Assembly: GCF_002797555.1 (NCBI RefSeq)
Contig: NZ_PGFA01000005.1
Location: 62,001-126,000 of the forward strand
Origin: Hymenobacter chitinivorans DSM 11115
GTDB lineage: Bacteria; Bacteroidota; Bacteroidia; Cytophagales; Hymenobacteraceae
Direction: 5' to 3'
DNA: 64,000 bases
The position numbers and the translations under genes are program-made. The first letter of the stretch is position 1. Every line of letters begins with the position of its first letter. Positions 19,172 to 26,367 of this stretch are shown one piece after another. The notes beneath the pieces are model-generated. The model searched no databases. It was not told the origin of the DNA and saw only the letters and a list, made by a program, of their open reading frames with translations.

Positions 19172-19756
19172 TTACAGCTGTTGCCGGCTTTGCAGCACCT
19201 TTTCGGCCTTAAGCAGGCCGGCCACGCTGATGGCGTCCGTAATTCGGTCGTCCATCACCATGGCCACGGCTTCCGAGAGGGGCAGTTTCCAGAGGCGCAG
19301 CTCCTCGGTTTCCTCGGGCTCTACTTCGCCGGCTTCCAGGTCTTCGGCCAGATAGACAAAGCCCTCCTCATCGGTCACCGAATTGGAGGTGTGCAGGCGG
19401 GCAATGCGGGTCCAGCGCCGGGCCGTGAAGCCGGTTTCCTCCTTGAGCTCCCGCTGGGCCGATTCGAGAATGTCCAATTCTACCGGACCGCCGCCCATCG
19501 GAATTTCCCAGGAATACTCGTTGAGCGGGTAGCGGTACTGGCCTACCAGCCAGGTGTTACCCTCGGCGTCCACGGGCACGATTCCCAGGGCCTTGTTCTG
19601 CATCGAAACTACGCCGTAGATGCCCCGGCCGCCTTTGGGGTTGATTACCTGGTCTTCCCGGACCCGAATCCAGGGGTTCTGGTACTTGGGCTCAGAGCTC
19701 AGAATCTGCCACGGGTTACGGGTCTCGTCGAAGTCGGAAGAGGGAATATGACTCAT
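19172..19756 (-). CDS. Nudix hydrolase (ADP-ribose pyrophosphatase-like)
   Basis: A 194-aa protein starting MSHIPSSDFDE; the upstream start at 19792 is rejected because it lies beyond the promoter box at 19790-19797. The Nudix region has GGGPVELD then AQRELKEETGF; the REL-x-EE-x-G core that binds Mg is intact, though the first Glu of the box is shifted. QYRYPLNEYSWEIPMGG ahead of it is typical of the ADP-ribose/nucleoside-diphosphate-sugar subgroup. The enzyme probably hydrolyses ADP-ribose or a related compound to AMP and a sugar phosphate. Confidence 0.88.
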   Translation of the reverse strand: MSHIPSSDFDETRNPWQILSSEPKYQNPWIRVREDQVINPKGGRGIYGVVSMQNKALGIVPVDAEGNTWLVGQYRYPLNEYSWEIPMGGGPVELDILESAQRELKEETGFTARRWTRIARLHTSNSVTDEEGFVYLAEDLEAGEVEPEETEELRLWKLPLSEAVAMVMDDRITDAISVAGLLKAEKVLQSRQQL

Positions 19757-19789
19757 TATATTCAAGTTGCTGAAAACTACCCAACCGGG

Positions 19790-19797
19790 CAAAGGTA
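19790..19797 (-). promoter_or_regulatory. -7 promoter box of the Nudix gene
   Basis: TACCTTTG on the minus strand, a full TAnnTTTG match, 33 bp before the start codon at 19756. Confidence 0.6.
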
Positions 19798-19910
19798 CAA
19801 TTTCACGGCCAGCCCGGAAGGCCTTTTCACGTCCATCGGGCTACAAGCAGGGTTAGTCGGGTAAGAAGCCTCGTTTGACAAAAACACCCTAATAAACGCC
19901 TGACACCAAG

Positions 19911-19918
19911 TAGTTTTG
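19911..19918 (+). promoter_or_regulatory. -7 promoter box of a candidate small RNA
   Basis: TAGTTTTG on the plus strand, a full TAnnTTTG match. The nearest plus-strand gene starts 280 bp further on, beyond a strong terminator. No -33 TTTG is seen at the ideal distance. Confidence 0.45.
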
Positions 19919-19920
19919 TC

Positions 19921-20067
19921 GTAGAAAGGAACCAGCACAGATAGAGGTTGTGGAAAGGAAGTCTCTGTCTTGTGTAACAAGCCGACCGGGCTAAGGAGTA
20001 GGGTGGATGAATTTCTACCGGTCGGTGCAAAATTAAGAGCCGTTGCCCAGAGCAACGGCTTTTTTTG
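19921..20067 (+). ncRNA. Candidate structured small RNA or riboregulator ending in a terminator
   Basis: No plus-strand gene covers this stretch, yet it has a promoter box just upstream and an intrinsic terminator at its end. Stem 1 pairs 19936-19946 with 19963-19974 (one bulge, one G-U). Stem 2 is a perfect CCGACCGG (19982-19989) with CCGGTCGG (20018-20025). TAGAAA at the 5' end (19922-19927) can pair with TTTCTA (20012-20017) in the loop of stem 2, which would make a pseudoknot stacked directly on it. Stem 3 is the terminator. The conserved SRP RNA tip and tmRNA, RNase P, TPP and cobalamin signatures are absent. It may be a trans-acting RNA (a 6S-like RNA is possible) or a leader of the gene at 20201. 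Confidence 0.5.
20038..20067 (+). terminator. Strong plus-strand intrinsic terminator with no upstream gene
   Basis: AGCCGTTGC (20038-20046) pairs perfectly with GCAACGGCT (20052-20060), followed by a run of T. There is no plus-strand CDS upstream, which is why a small RNA is proposed. Confidence 0.9.
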
Positions 20068-20200
20068 TGCCCAAACATTTTCGGTGCCCACGCCAAAATC
20101 TTGTTTGGCTTCCGGCCGCTCCGACCTCAACCCCAACGCTACGGGGTGCGTACCAGTCAGTAATTGGCTGTTTACATCCCAGCCGGTACCGGATATTTTT

Positions 20201-20443
20201 ATGGCAAATCAACCCAAAAACCAGTCCGCCCAGTCCCAGCCCGGAGACCCTTTGTTCAACCTGAAACACGCCCAGGCCGAAGCGGAGCTAGCCCAGAACA
20301 CGGGTGGCCTCGGCCCGATTACCAACGTATATGTCACTTCCGACGAGGACGACGCCATTGACGAAGGCCCTCGTGACAAGCAGGGCAACCGCCGCGGCGA
20401 GCCTGACGCTCCCGATGCTGGCACTACCGCCGGCCGCCACTAA
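20201..20443 (+). CDS. Small acidic hydrophilic protein, function unknown
   Basis: An 80-aa protein starting MANQPKNQSAQ. It is strongly hydrophilic and looks disordered: N/Q-rich at the start, then LFNLKHAQAEAELAQN (a possible short helix), then an acidic stretch VTSDEDDAIDEGP and a G/D/P-rich end. Codon use matches the neighbours and it ends in a natural terminator (20535-20577). The frame is open further upstream to 19970 but that part crosses the terminator at 20038-20067, so the start at 20201 is chosen. No known domain; nothing indicates its role. Confidence 0.6.
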   Translation: MANQPKNQSAQSQPGDPLFNLKHAQAEAELAQNTGGLGPITNVYVTSDEDDAIDEGPRDKQGNRRGEPDAPDAGTTAGRH

Positions 20444-20466
20444 GTGGTGAAGTGGTGAGTTGTTGT
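20441..20466 (+). repeat. Stop-codon-linked GTGGTGAA repeat
   Basis: The stop TAA of the small protein is followed at once by GTGGTGAAGTGGTGAGTTG. The same words follow the stop codons of the response regulator (21445 leftward) and dtd (26990 leftward). Confidence 0.7.
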
Positions 20467-20534
20467 TCCAGAGCCTTGTAGAGCATTGGTATCAACGCCT
20501 ACTTCTCCGTTTTACTTTGTGCTTACTTTTTCTG

Positions 20535-20577
20535 AAAAGGGCCTCTCCGGGTGCTGCGGCTGCCGGGGAGGCCTTTT
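20535..20577 (+). terminator. Intrinsic terminator after the small protein gene
   Basis: AAAAGGGCCTCTCCGGG pairs with CCGGGGAGGCCTTTTT across a GC-rich loop, with a T run on the plus strand. Confidence 0.8.
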
Positions 20578-20627
20578 TATTTATAGCTGACTCGGCAATG
20601 GGGTTGGGCCGGCGCGGCGCGGGGTTG

Positions 20628-20635
20628 TACCTTCG
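20628..20635 (+). promoter_or_regulatory. Probable promoter box of rnhB
   Basis: TACCTTCG (one mismatch to TAnnTTTG), 8 nt before the ATG at 20644, with a TTG at 20604-20606, 21 nt upstream. Confidence 0.4.
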
Positions 20636-20643
20636 CCGCCCCT

Positions 20644-21219
20644 ATGCTGCTTGCCTCCCACACCAACCTTCCGCTGGAAGCGGGCCTCGACGAAGCCGGC
20701 CGCGGCTGTCTGGCCGGCCCGGTTTTCGCCGCCGCCGTTATCCTGCCCCCCGACTTTGCTCCCGCCTACCTCAACGACTCCAAGCTGATGACGGCGCGGC
20801 GGCGCGAGGCCATCCGCAAGGAAATCTGCCGGGAAGCTGTGAGCTGGGCGGTAGGTGAAGCCAATACGGCCGAAATTGCCTCCATCAATATTGCCCAGGC
20901 CAGCTACCTGGCTATGCACCGGGCCGTGGCCCAGCTGCCTCAGGCGCCCCAGCACCTGATTGTGGACGGCAACCGGTTTCGCGCCTACCCGGGCATCGAG
21001 CACACGTGCTTCGTGAAGGGCGACGGGCGCTACCGCAGCATTGCCGCCGCCTCGGTGCTGGCCAAAACCTTTCGCGACGACCGAATGCACGAGCTGGCCC
21101 TGGAGTACCCCATGTATGGCTGGGAGCAAAACGCGGGCTACCCCACCGAAAAGCACCGCGCCGCCATCCGGGAGTACGGCCCCAGTGAGCACCACCGCAT
21201 GGGCTTCCGGCTGCTGTAG
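20644..21219 (+). CDS. rnhB: Ribonuclease HII
   Basis: A 191-aa enzyme that cuts the RNA strand of RNA-DNA hybrids and removes single ribonucleotides from DNA. LEAGLDEAGRGCLAGPVFAAAV holds the first two acidic catalytic residues (Asp16, Glu17), and IVDGNRF and SVLAKTFRDDRM hold the rest of the DEDD set. YGWEQNAGYPTEKHRAAI near the end is the usual C-terminal signature. The length is normal. It is flanked by the stop-codon-linked repeats at 20441 and 21423. Confidence 0.95.
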   Translation: MLLASHTNLPLEAGLDEAGRGCLAGPVFAAAVILPPDFAPAYLNDSKLMTARRREAIRKEICREAVSWAVGEANTAEIASINIAQASYLAMHRAVAQLPQAPQHLIVDGNRFRAYPGIEHTCFVKGDGRYRSIAAASVLAKTFRDDRMHELALEYPMYGWEQNAGYPTEKHRAAIREYGPSEHHRMGFRLL

Positions 21220-21293
21220 TCAGTGTGCTGGGTTAGGGTGCTAATGTGTTGGGATGTGGAGAATGGGCGGAATGTGCTGAGCTTCCTAAAGTG

Positions 21294-21329
21294 AAAAGCC
21301 CTTTCTCGTTCGATACGGGAAAGGGCTTT
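21294..21329. terminator. Bidirectional terminator between rnhB and the response regulator
   Basis: AAAGCCCTTTCTCG pairs with CGGGAAAGGGCTTT around a short loop; T-rich on the plus side and A/T on the other. It lies between two converging genes. Confidence 0.75.
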
Positions 21330-21337
21330 CTGGTAAT

Positions 21338-21445
21338 AAGGACGGGGCGTGCTGCGCAGAGGACGGATGGCTTCGCGTTGCTCGCCATAACCCAGACCAT
21401 GCCTGTCGCGCCATTACAACGTCAAATTCACCATTTCACCACTTA
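21338..21445 (-). repeat. Half copy of the composite intergenic repeat
   Basis: GGACGGATGGCTTCGCGTTGCTCGC (about 21361-21386) matches the inner arm at 26905-26930, and ACCATTTCACCACTTA (21430-21445) matches the outer arm at 26967-26990. The outer arm overlaps the stop codon of the response regulator at 21443. Confidence 0.65.
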
Positions 21446-21886
21446 ATCCTTCAGGCGGAGCAGGTCTAGGAAGAGGCTGAAGCCGTCGACGGTAGAGCCG
21501 CCTTCGCCGAACTGGTCGAAGTTCAGGGGCTTGATGATGTAGCCGCTCACGGCTAGGTCCCGGGCTTTGAGGCGGTCGGTTTCCAGGTCGGAGGTGGTCA
21601 TGATGAACACGTTTAGGCCCACGAATTCGGGGTCGGAACGCAGGGCTTCCAGCAGCTCCAGGCCATTCATGCGGGGCATGTTGATGTCGAGCATAACCAC
21701 ACTGGGCTTCTGAATCTGGTTCTGCCCGCCTTCCCCCTTGAGCAGGGACAGGGCTTCACGGCCGTTTTTGGCAATGTGCAGGGGGACGTTGATATCGTGT
21801 TTGCGTAACTCCCGCTGCACATTCATGATGTCCATCTGGTCGTCTTCGACGAGCAGAATGCTGGGGGCAAGTTCGGCGGTTGACAT
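21443..21886 (-). CDS. Single-domain response regulator (Rcp1-like)
   Basis: A 147-aa CheY-like receiver with no output domain. The acidic pocket is LLVEDDQMD (Asp15, Asp16), the phosphate acceptor is Asp67 in VVMLDINMPRMNG, and the conserved lysine is Lys119 in GYIIKPLNFDQF. The long loop between beta2 and alpha2 (GEGGQNQIQKP) is typical of receivers paired with phytochrome-type histidine kinases. It lies 59 bp downstream of the histidine kinase gene, so it is the likely phosphorylation target. With no DNA-binding domain, it must act through protein contacts or pass phosphate on. Confidence 0.93.
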   Translation of the reverse strand: MSTAELAPSILLVEDDQMDIMNVQRELRKHDINVPLHIAKNGREALSLLKGEGGQNQIQKPSVVMLDINMPRMNGLELLEALRSDPEFVGLNVFIMTTSDLETDRLKARDLAVSGYIIKPLNFDQFGEGGSTVDGFSLFLDLLRLKD

Positions 21887-21945
21887 ATTGGGGGTGGAAA
21901 GGAAGTTCAGGTCAGAAACTACCTTCTATACGGAAGTTTTAATAT

Positions 21946-23487
21946 TCAGACGGTTTTAGGTGCCGTTTGGGCGGACGCATTGCGGCGCTCAGCCTGCAGG
22001 GCGCGCTCCTTGGGCCAGGTAAAGGTGAAGGTAGCGCCCTGGCCTTCTGTGGATTCGACGTGGATGGTGCCGCCCTGACGCTCCACAATTTTCTTGACGA
22101 TAGCCAGGCCCACGCCGGTGCTTTCCAGCGTGTCACGCTCCACCAGGGTCTGGAAAATGACGAAAATCCGCTCGTGATACTCCGGGTCGATGCCGGGGCC
22201 GTTGTCGGCGATGGAGAAGGTATACTGCTGACGGTCTTCGCGGCAGCCAATGCGTACTACACCCTGCTCGGGCCGGTCGTGGTATTTGAGGGCGTTGCTG
22301 ATCAGGTTGGTAAATACTTGCTGGAGCTGTACCCGGTTCGACATTATCGTGGGCAGATACGTGGGCAGCTCTACCCGGAAGCCGGGCGGCGGGGCCAGGG
22401 AGTCCACGATTTCATTGAGCAGCTCCCGCACGTTGATGCGCTCATCGGCCTGCTTAGTGCGCCCGATGCGGGCCAAATCCAGGATGCCGCTAATCAGATT
22501 TTCCATGCGGTGCACCCGCGTCCGCATCAGTACCAGAAACTCCCGGATGTGGTCGGGCACATCCTGGCCCATGTCTTCCTCAATCCAGCGGGAGGCGCTT
22601 TCGATGCCCCGCAACGGCGCTTTCAGGTCATGCGACACGACGTAGGCAAACTGGTCGAGCTCCTGGTTGCGGCGCTCCAGCTGGTTGATGGTCGAGTCGA
22701 TGGTGCGGGCCATGACGTTGAGCGAGTCGGCCAGCTCACTGAGCTCGTCCTGCTCCGGATCATGAATGCGGGTGTTGTAGTCGCCAGTGGCAATCTGGGT
22801 CGAGAGGCCCACCATCATTTCGATGCGGCGGGCAATGAGGCGGGTGATGTAAGATGCCCAGAGCAAGCCGATGCCGATGGCCAGCACCGTGACGATAATC
22901 GAAATCAGGCGGGTTTGGCGGATGCTGTCTTCCAGCTTTTGCCGCACCTTGTCGCGGTCGGCCAGCTCGGTGCGCTCGAAGCCGGCAAACAGCACCCGGA
23001 TCTGGTCCATAATCTGCTTGCCGGTCAGGCTTTCGGCCAGGTTGCGGTGCACCATGCCCTGCATCCCGACCTGGTCGGGGTTGCGGCGGCGGGCTTCGCG
23101 CTTCTCACTAATCAACAGGTGGGAGTAGGCGGACCACTGGTGGTAGAGGCGCTGAATCCGGACGATGCGGGCATACTGCGGGTCGTCGGCAGCAATTTGG
23201 TTGCGCAAGGCCGAAAACTGCTGGAGCAGTTCCTGCTCACCCTGATAATAAGGCTGGAGCACGGCCTCGCTGCCAATGAGCATGTAGCCCCGGAAGCCGG
23301 ATTCCATATCAATGATATTGCGGAACAGGGCCGAGGCTTCGGCTGTAATCAGCTGGGAGGACTGCACCCGCTCGGAGTTGCGCAGCACTTGGCGCGAGAG
23401 CTGGTAGTTGACGAACACGACCAGGGCAAACAAGGCCGAAATGACCAGGAAACCAGCAAAAAGTTTGGTGGAAAGCTTGAGCTTCAT
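21946..23487 (-). CDS. Sensor histidine kinase with CHASE3-like sensor and HAMP domain
   Basis: A 513-aa membrane kinase. TM1 is at about 10-28. The periplasmic part (about 30-190) has FRNIIDMESGFRGYMLIG, the hallmark of CHASE3-type sensors. TM2 is at about 193-214, then HAMP (215-268). The dimerisation box is FAYVVSHDLKAPLRGI with the phospho-acceptor His286, and the ATPase has NLISNALKYH (N box), IADNGPGID (G1) and STGVGLAIVKKIVERQGG (G2). The H-box type is that of the phytochrome-like group, which pairs with single-domain regulators such as the one next door. The CZB gene lies 30 bp upstream. Confidence 0.94.
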   Translation of the reverse strand: MKLKLSTKLFAGFLVISALFALVVFVNYQLSRQVLRNSERVQSSQLITAEASALFRNIIDMESGFRGYMLIGSEAVLQPYYQGEQELLQQFSALRNQIAADDPQYARIVRIQRLYHQWSAYSHLLISEKREARRRNPDQVGMQGMVHRNLAESLTGKQIMDQIRVLFAGFERTELADRDKVRQKLEDSIRQTRLISIIVTVLAIGIGLLWASYITRLIARRIEMMVGLSTQIATGDYNTRIHDPEQDELSELADSLNVMARTIDSTINQLERRNQELDQFAYVVSHDLKAPLRGIESASRWIEEDMGQDVPDHIREFLVLMRTRVHRMENLISGILDLARIGRTKQADERINVRELLNEIVDSLAPPPGFRVELPTYLPTIMSNRVQLQQVFTNLISNALKYHDRPEQGVVRIGCREDRQQYTFSIADNGPGIDPEYHERIFVIFQTLVERDTLESTGVGLAIVKKIVERQGGTIHVESTEGQGATFTFTWPKERALQAERRNASAQTAPKTV

Positions 23488-23517
23488 GCGGCGCCGCTAC
23501 GGAAAGGACCGGGAGAG

Positions 23518-23883
23518 TTAGCGAGGCGTACGCAGCTTGCTCTGGATAGTTTGCAGCAGGTCCGTGATTCGGTCGGTGAGGGGCAGCAGGTCGGTGAGGC
23601 CTTCGCGGGCCTGCTCGGTAAAGCCCTGCAGGTACATATCCATGAGGGCATTGGCCTGCTGGTGCACCTGGCGGTGGGTCCGGTCGAGGGCGGCCCACTC
23701 GGGCACGGAGCCCCAGGCGCTGCGGCGGCGCTCGGCAATCCAGACGCCGAGGCTGCACTGGTCCGGGTCGCGGGCCGGACCTTCGGCCAGGGCGCTGCCG
23801 TAGAGGAAGGAGCGGAGCTTGGACTTGAACAGCACATGCTTGAGCATGGCCGTTTCAAAGTCCTGTTTGATATCTAAATTCAT
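23518..23883 (-). CDS. Stand-alone CZB (chemoreceptor zinc-binding) domain protein
   Basis: A 121-aa soluble protein made only of a CZB-like helical bundle. The four expected zinc ligands are His16 (LKHVLFKSKL), Cys43 in CSLGVW, and His70 and His74 in DRTHRQVH. CZB domains bind zinc and respond to zinc or to oxidants such as hypochlorite; they are usually at the end of chemoreceptors or on diguanylate cyclases. Here the domain is free and lies just upstream of a histidine kinase and a receiver in the same direction. The start at 23883 is chosen over 24081 because the promoter box at 23921-23928 and the CZB fold both fit it. Confidence 0.85.
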   Translation of the reverse strand: MNLDIKQDFETAMLKHVLFKSKLRSFLYGSALAEGPARDPDQCSLGVWIAERRRSAWGSVPEWAALDRTHRQVHQQANALMDMYLQGFTEQAREGLTDLLPLTDRITDLLQTIQSKLRTPR

Positions 23884-23920
23884 GGGAACTGCCCGGCGGG
23901 GGCATGCTACAAAAGAGGGG

Positions 23921-23928
23921 CAAAGGTA
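23921..23928 (-). promoter_or_regulatory. -7 promoter box of the CZB-kinase-regulator operon
   Basis: TACCTTTG (minus strand), full consensus, 37 bp before the CZB start codon. Confidence 0.55.
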
Positions 23929-24089
23929 AGCAGCCCCGAAAAACCCAGCCCGGCCCCGGCGCCTGCATCGTACAAATCCGGCTGGAGTGGTTGATCTTGT
24001 ACGGTCCGGCCGGTGGAATTGGCTAATTTCGCCCGGTCCTTTCTTCCCGGACCTGCGCAAAACCTCCCTTCTACCTCCCAACCCGCCCC

Positions 24090-25196
24090 ATGGCCGAAGA
24101 ACTCAAAACCGTTGTCCTCAATGACGTGCACCAGCAGCTGGGTGCCAAAATGGTCCCCTTTGCCGGGTACAACATGCCCGTGCGCTACTCCTCCGACCTG
24201 GAAGAGCACCGCACCGTGCGCCGCGCCGTGGGCATTTTCGACGTGTCGCACATGGGCGAGTTCCGGGTGCGCGGCCCCCAGGCCCTGGAGTTGATTCAGC
24301 GCGTGACCAGCAACGACGCCAGCAAGCTCACCGACGGCAAGGCCCAGTATTCCTGCCTGCCCAACCAGGACGGCGGCATCGTGGACGACCTGCTGGTGTA
24401 TAAGCTGGCCGACGAAGACTACATGCTGGTGGTAAACGCCTCCAACATTGACAAGGACTGGAACTGGATCAGCCAGTTCAATACCGGCGGGGCCGAGCTG
24501 GAAAACATTTCGGACCAGACCAGCCTGTTTGCCGTGCAGGGTCCCAAAGCCGCCGACGCGCTGCAGAGCCTGACCGACGCTGACCTGAAGAGCATTCCGT
24601 ACTACTCGTTTGTGCAGGGCACGTTTGCCGGGGCCCCGAACGTCATCATCTCGGCCACGGGCTACACCGGGGCCGGCGGCTTCGAGCTGTATATCCCGAA
24701 TGAGCACGCCCAGCAGGTGTGGGACAAGATTATGGAGGCGGGTCAGCCCTTTGGCCTGAAACCCATCGGGCTGGGCGCGCGCGACACGCTGCGGCTGGAA
24801 ATGGGCTTCTCGCTGTATGGCAACGACATTGACGACTCGACTTCCCCGCTGGAAGCCGGCCTAGGCTGGATTACCAAGTTTACCAAGGACTTTACCAACT
24901 CCGGCAACCTGAAGGCCCAGAAGGAGCAGGGCGTGAGCCGCAAGCTGGTGGCCTTCCTGATGGACGGGGCCGGGATTCCGCGCAGCCACTACGAGCTGGT
25001 GAACGAGGCCGGGGAGAAAATCGGGGAGGTGACTTCCGGTACCCAGTCGCCGTCGTTGAGCAAGGGCATCGGGCTGGGCTACGTGAAAACCGAGTTTAGC
25101 GCGCCCGGTAGTCAGATTTTCGTGCAGGTGCGGGGCAAGAACTTCCCTGCTACGGTGGTGAAACTGCCGTTTGTGAAAGGCACGGAAGAGGCGTAA
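24090..25196 (+). CDS. gcvT: Aminomethyltransferase, glycine cleavage system T protein
   Basis: A 368-aa protein that takes the aminomethyl group from lipoylated H protein and passes it to tetrahydrofolate, releasing ammonia. The start has MVPFAGYNMPVRYSS, then GIFDVSHMGEFRVRGPQAL and a folate-binding region with ATGYTGAGGFELYIP. RDTLRLEMGFSLYGND with the conserved arginine follows, then the C-terminal barrel (SPSLSKGIGLGYV). The length fits the bacterial family. gcvH and gcvP are not adjacent. Confidence 0.95.
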   Translation: MAEELKTVVLNDVHQQLGAKMVPFAGYNMPVRYSSDLEEHRTVRRAVGIFDVSHMGEFRVRGPQALELIQRVTSNDASKLTDGKAQYSCLPNQDGGIVDDLLVYKLADEDYMLVVNASNIDKDWNWISQFNTGGAELENISDQTSLFAVQGPKAADALQSLTDADLKSIPYYSFVQGTFAGAPNVIISATGYTGAGGFELYIPNEHAQQVWDKIMEAGQPFGLKPIGLGARDTLRLEMGFSLYGNDIDDSTSPLEAGLGWITKFTKDFTNSGNLKAQKEQGVSRKLVAFLMDGAGIPRSHYELVNEAGEKIGEVTSGTQSPSLSKGIGLGYVKTEFSAPGSQIFVQVRGKNFPATVVKLPFVKGTEEA

Positions 25197-25226
25197 GCGG
25201 CTGAACTTTTGCCTTTCTGTTAGTAG

Positions 25227-25315
25227 CGTCATGCTGAGCTTGCCGAAGCATCTCTCCCGCCAAAGTAACTTGATTACTATTGCGGGAGAGATGCTTCGGC
25301 AAGCTCAGCATGACG
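25227..25315. repeat. Perfect 34-bp inverted repeat (intergenic hairpin)
   Basis: 25227-25260 is exactly complementary to 25282-25315 around a 21-nt loop that itself contains AGTAA and TTACT. The words ATGCTGAGCTTG and GAAGCATCTCTC recur in part at 31102-31211, so it is one member of a repeat family. It may form a terminator for gcvT, but there is no long T run. Confidence 0.9.
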
Positions 25316-25356
25316 TTCTTGTTTCTTTTCGTTCTTTCTCCCTTCTGATTACTCAA

Positions 25357-25364
25357 TACCTTTT
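25357..25364 (+). promoter_or_regulatory. Possible promoter box of comB, 5 nt from the start codon
   Basis: TACCTTTT, one mismatch to TAnnTTTG, followed by five bases and the ATG at 25370. The same 5-nt spacing is seen at plsC and queA. Confidence 0.35.
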
Positions 25365-25369
25365 TTCAA

Positions 25370-26086
25370 ATGCCCTCAGTTGATATTTGCTTTAGTCCGG
25401 AGCTGTTGCCGTTGTACCGCTTGGAAGGGAAGGTGGCCGTGGTGGTGGATATTCTGCGGGCTACTTCCTCGATTGTGACGGCCCTGGCGGCGGGCGTGAC
25501 GGATATTGTGCCCTGTAGCGAGCTGGACGAGTGCCGGGCGTGGGCGGCGGCAGGTTACCTGACGGCAGCGGAGCGCGACGGGCGGCAGGCCGAGGGCTTT
25601 GATCTGGGCAATTCCCCGTTTGGCTACCTCGATGGGGTGCTGCCGGTGCGGGGCCGGGGCGTGGCCATCACGACCACCAACGGAACCCGGGCGCTGCATC
25701 TTTCCCTGGCCGCTGATGCCGTGATAATAGGCGCTTTTCTGAATCTGGCGGCCGTGGCCGAATTTGTGCGGGCCCAGAACAAGGATGTGGTGGTGGTGTG
25801 CGCCGGCTGGAAGGGGATGTTCAACCTCGAAGACACCGTGTTTGGCGGGGCCCTGGCCGAGCGGCTGGCCGCTGATTTCGACACGGCGAGCAGCGACGCA
25901 ACGCTGGCGGCCCTGCATCTGTGGCAGCAGGCCAAGCCCGATCTGGCGGATTACCTGCTGGCATCGGCGCACGTGCGGCGGCTCAACTCGTTGGAGGCCA
26001 ACCAGGATTTTGAGTACTGCGTGCAGCTCGATACCCATTCGGTGCTGCCCATCTGGCGGGAGGGGCGACTGGTGGTCAATGCTTAG
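25370..26086 (+). CDS. comB: 2-phosphosulfolactate phosphatase (ComB family)
   Basis: A 238-aa enzyme that removes phosphate from 2-phosphosulfolactate to give sulfolactate; first known from coenzyme M synthesis in methanogens. VVVDILRATSSIVTALAAG at about 24-42 carries the conserved Asp-x-x-Arg-Ala site, and GVAITTTNGTRAL and VVVCAGWKGMFNLEDTVFGG are family blocks. The phylum does not make coenzyme M, so the product is likely sulfolactate or a related C3 sulfonate, perhaps for sulfonolipids, which are known in Bacteroidota. No other sulfonate gene is in the window. Confidence 0.9.
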   Translation: MPSVDICFSPELLPLYRLEGKVAVVVDILRATSSIVTALAAGVTDIVPCSELDECRAWAAAGYLTAAERDGRQAEGFDLGNSPFGYLDGVLPVRGRGVAITTTNGTRALHLSLAADAVIIGAFLNLAAVAEFVRAQNKDVVVVCAGWKGMFNLEDTVFGGALAERLAADFDTASSDATLAALHLWQQAKPDLADYLLASAHVRRLNSLEANQDFEYCVQLDTHSVLPIWREGRLVVNA

Positions 26087-26110
26087 CCTTATGCGCCACA
26101 GAAACAACAC

Positions 26111-26141
26111 AGGGCGTCCGGAAGTAGCTTCCGGACGCCCT
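26111..26141 (+). terminator. Terminator-like hairpin after comB
   Basis: A perfect 14-bp stem (26111-26124 with 26128-26141) around TAG. The following TGTTGG is only weakly T-rich, so its strength is uncertain. Confidence 0.55.
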
Positions 26142-26151
26142 GTTGGCTTAT

Positions 26152-26340
26152 CGAACACCTGAAGTACGGCGTCGAAGGTTATAAGTGCGGTGTCGAACGC
26201 CTCAAGTGCGGCGTCGAACGCTCAAAGCATGGTGTCGAACGGCCCCGAAGCGGTGACGAACGGTCCTGAAGCGTTGTCGAACGGTCCCGAAGCGGTGACG
26301 AACACTCGAAGTACGGTGTCGAACGACCTTGAACCGGTGT
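26152..26340. repeat. Tandem array of nine 21-bp units
   Basis: Nine units of exactly 21 bp run without gaps, each beginning CGAA and most ending GGTGT or GGTGA. Units are diverged (about 60-90% alike by eye). Because 21 is divisible by 3, reading frames stay open through it on both strands, which explains the spurious ORFs here. There are no spacers, so it is not a CRISPR. It lies between comB and the mazG-like gene. Confidence 0.9.
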
Positions 26341-26367
26341 CGATTGCTAGTAAGGAGCGCGGAGGAG

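Noticed and set aside
19921..20067. SRP RNA, tmRNA or RNase P RNA
   Set aside because: The conserved SRP tip, the tmRNA tag and tRNA-like ends and the RNase P core sequences are not present, and the length does not fit the latter two.
21967..23877. A 636-codon plus-strand frame across the histidine kinase and CZB genes
   Set aside because: It is a shadow; the minus-strand products have complete kinase and zinc-binding motifs.
26152..26340. Possible CRISPR array
   Set aside because: Units are contiguous with no spacers and are too short and diverged; no cas gene is near. The same holds for 39995-40162.
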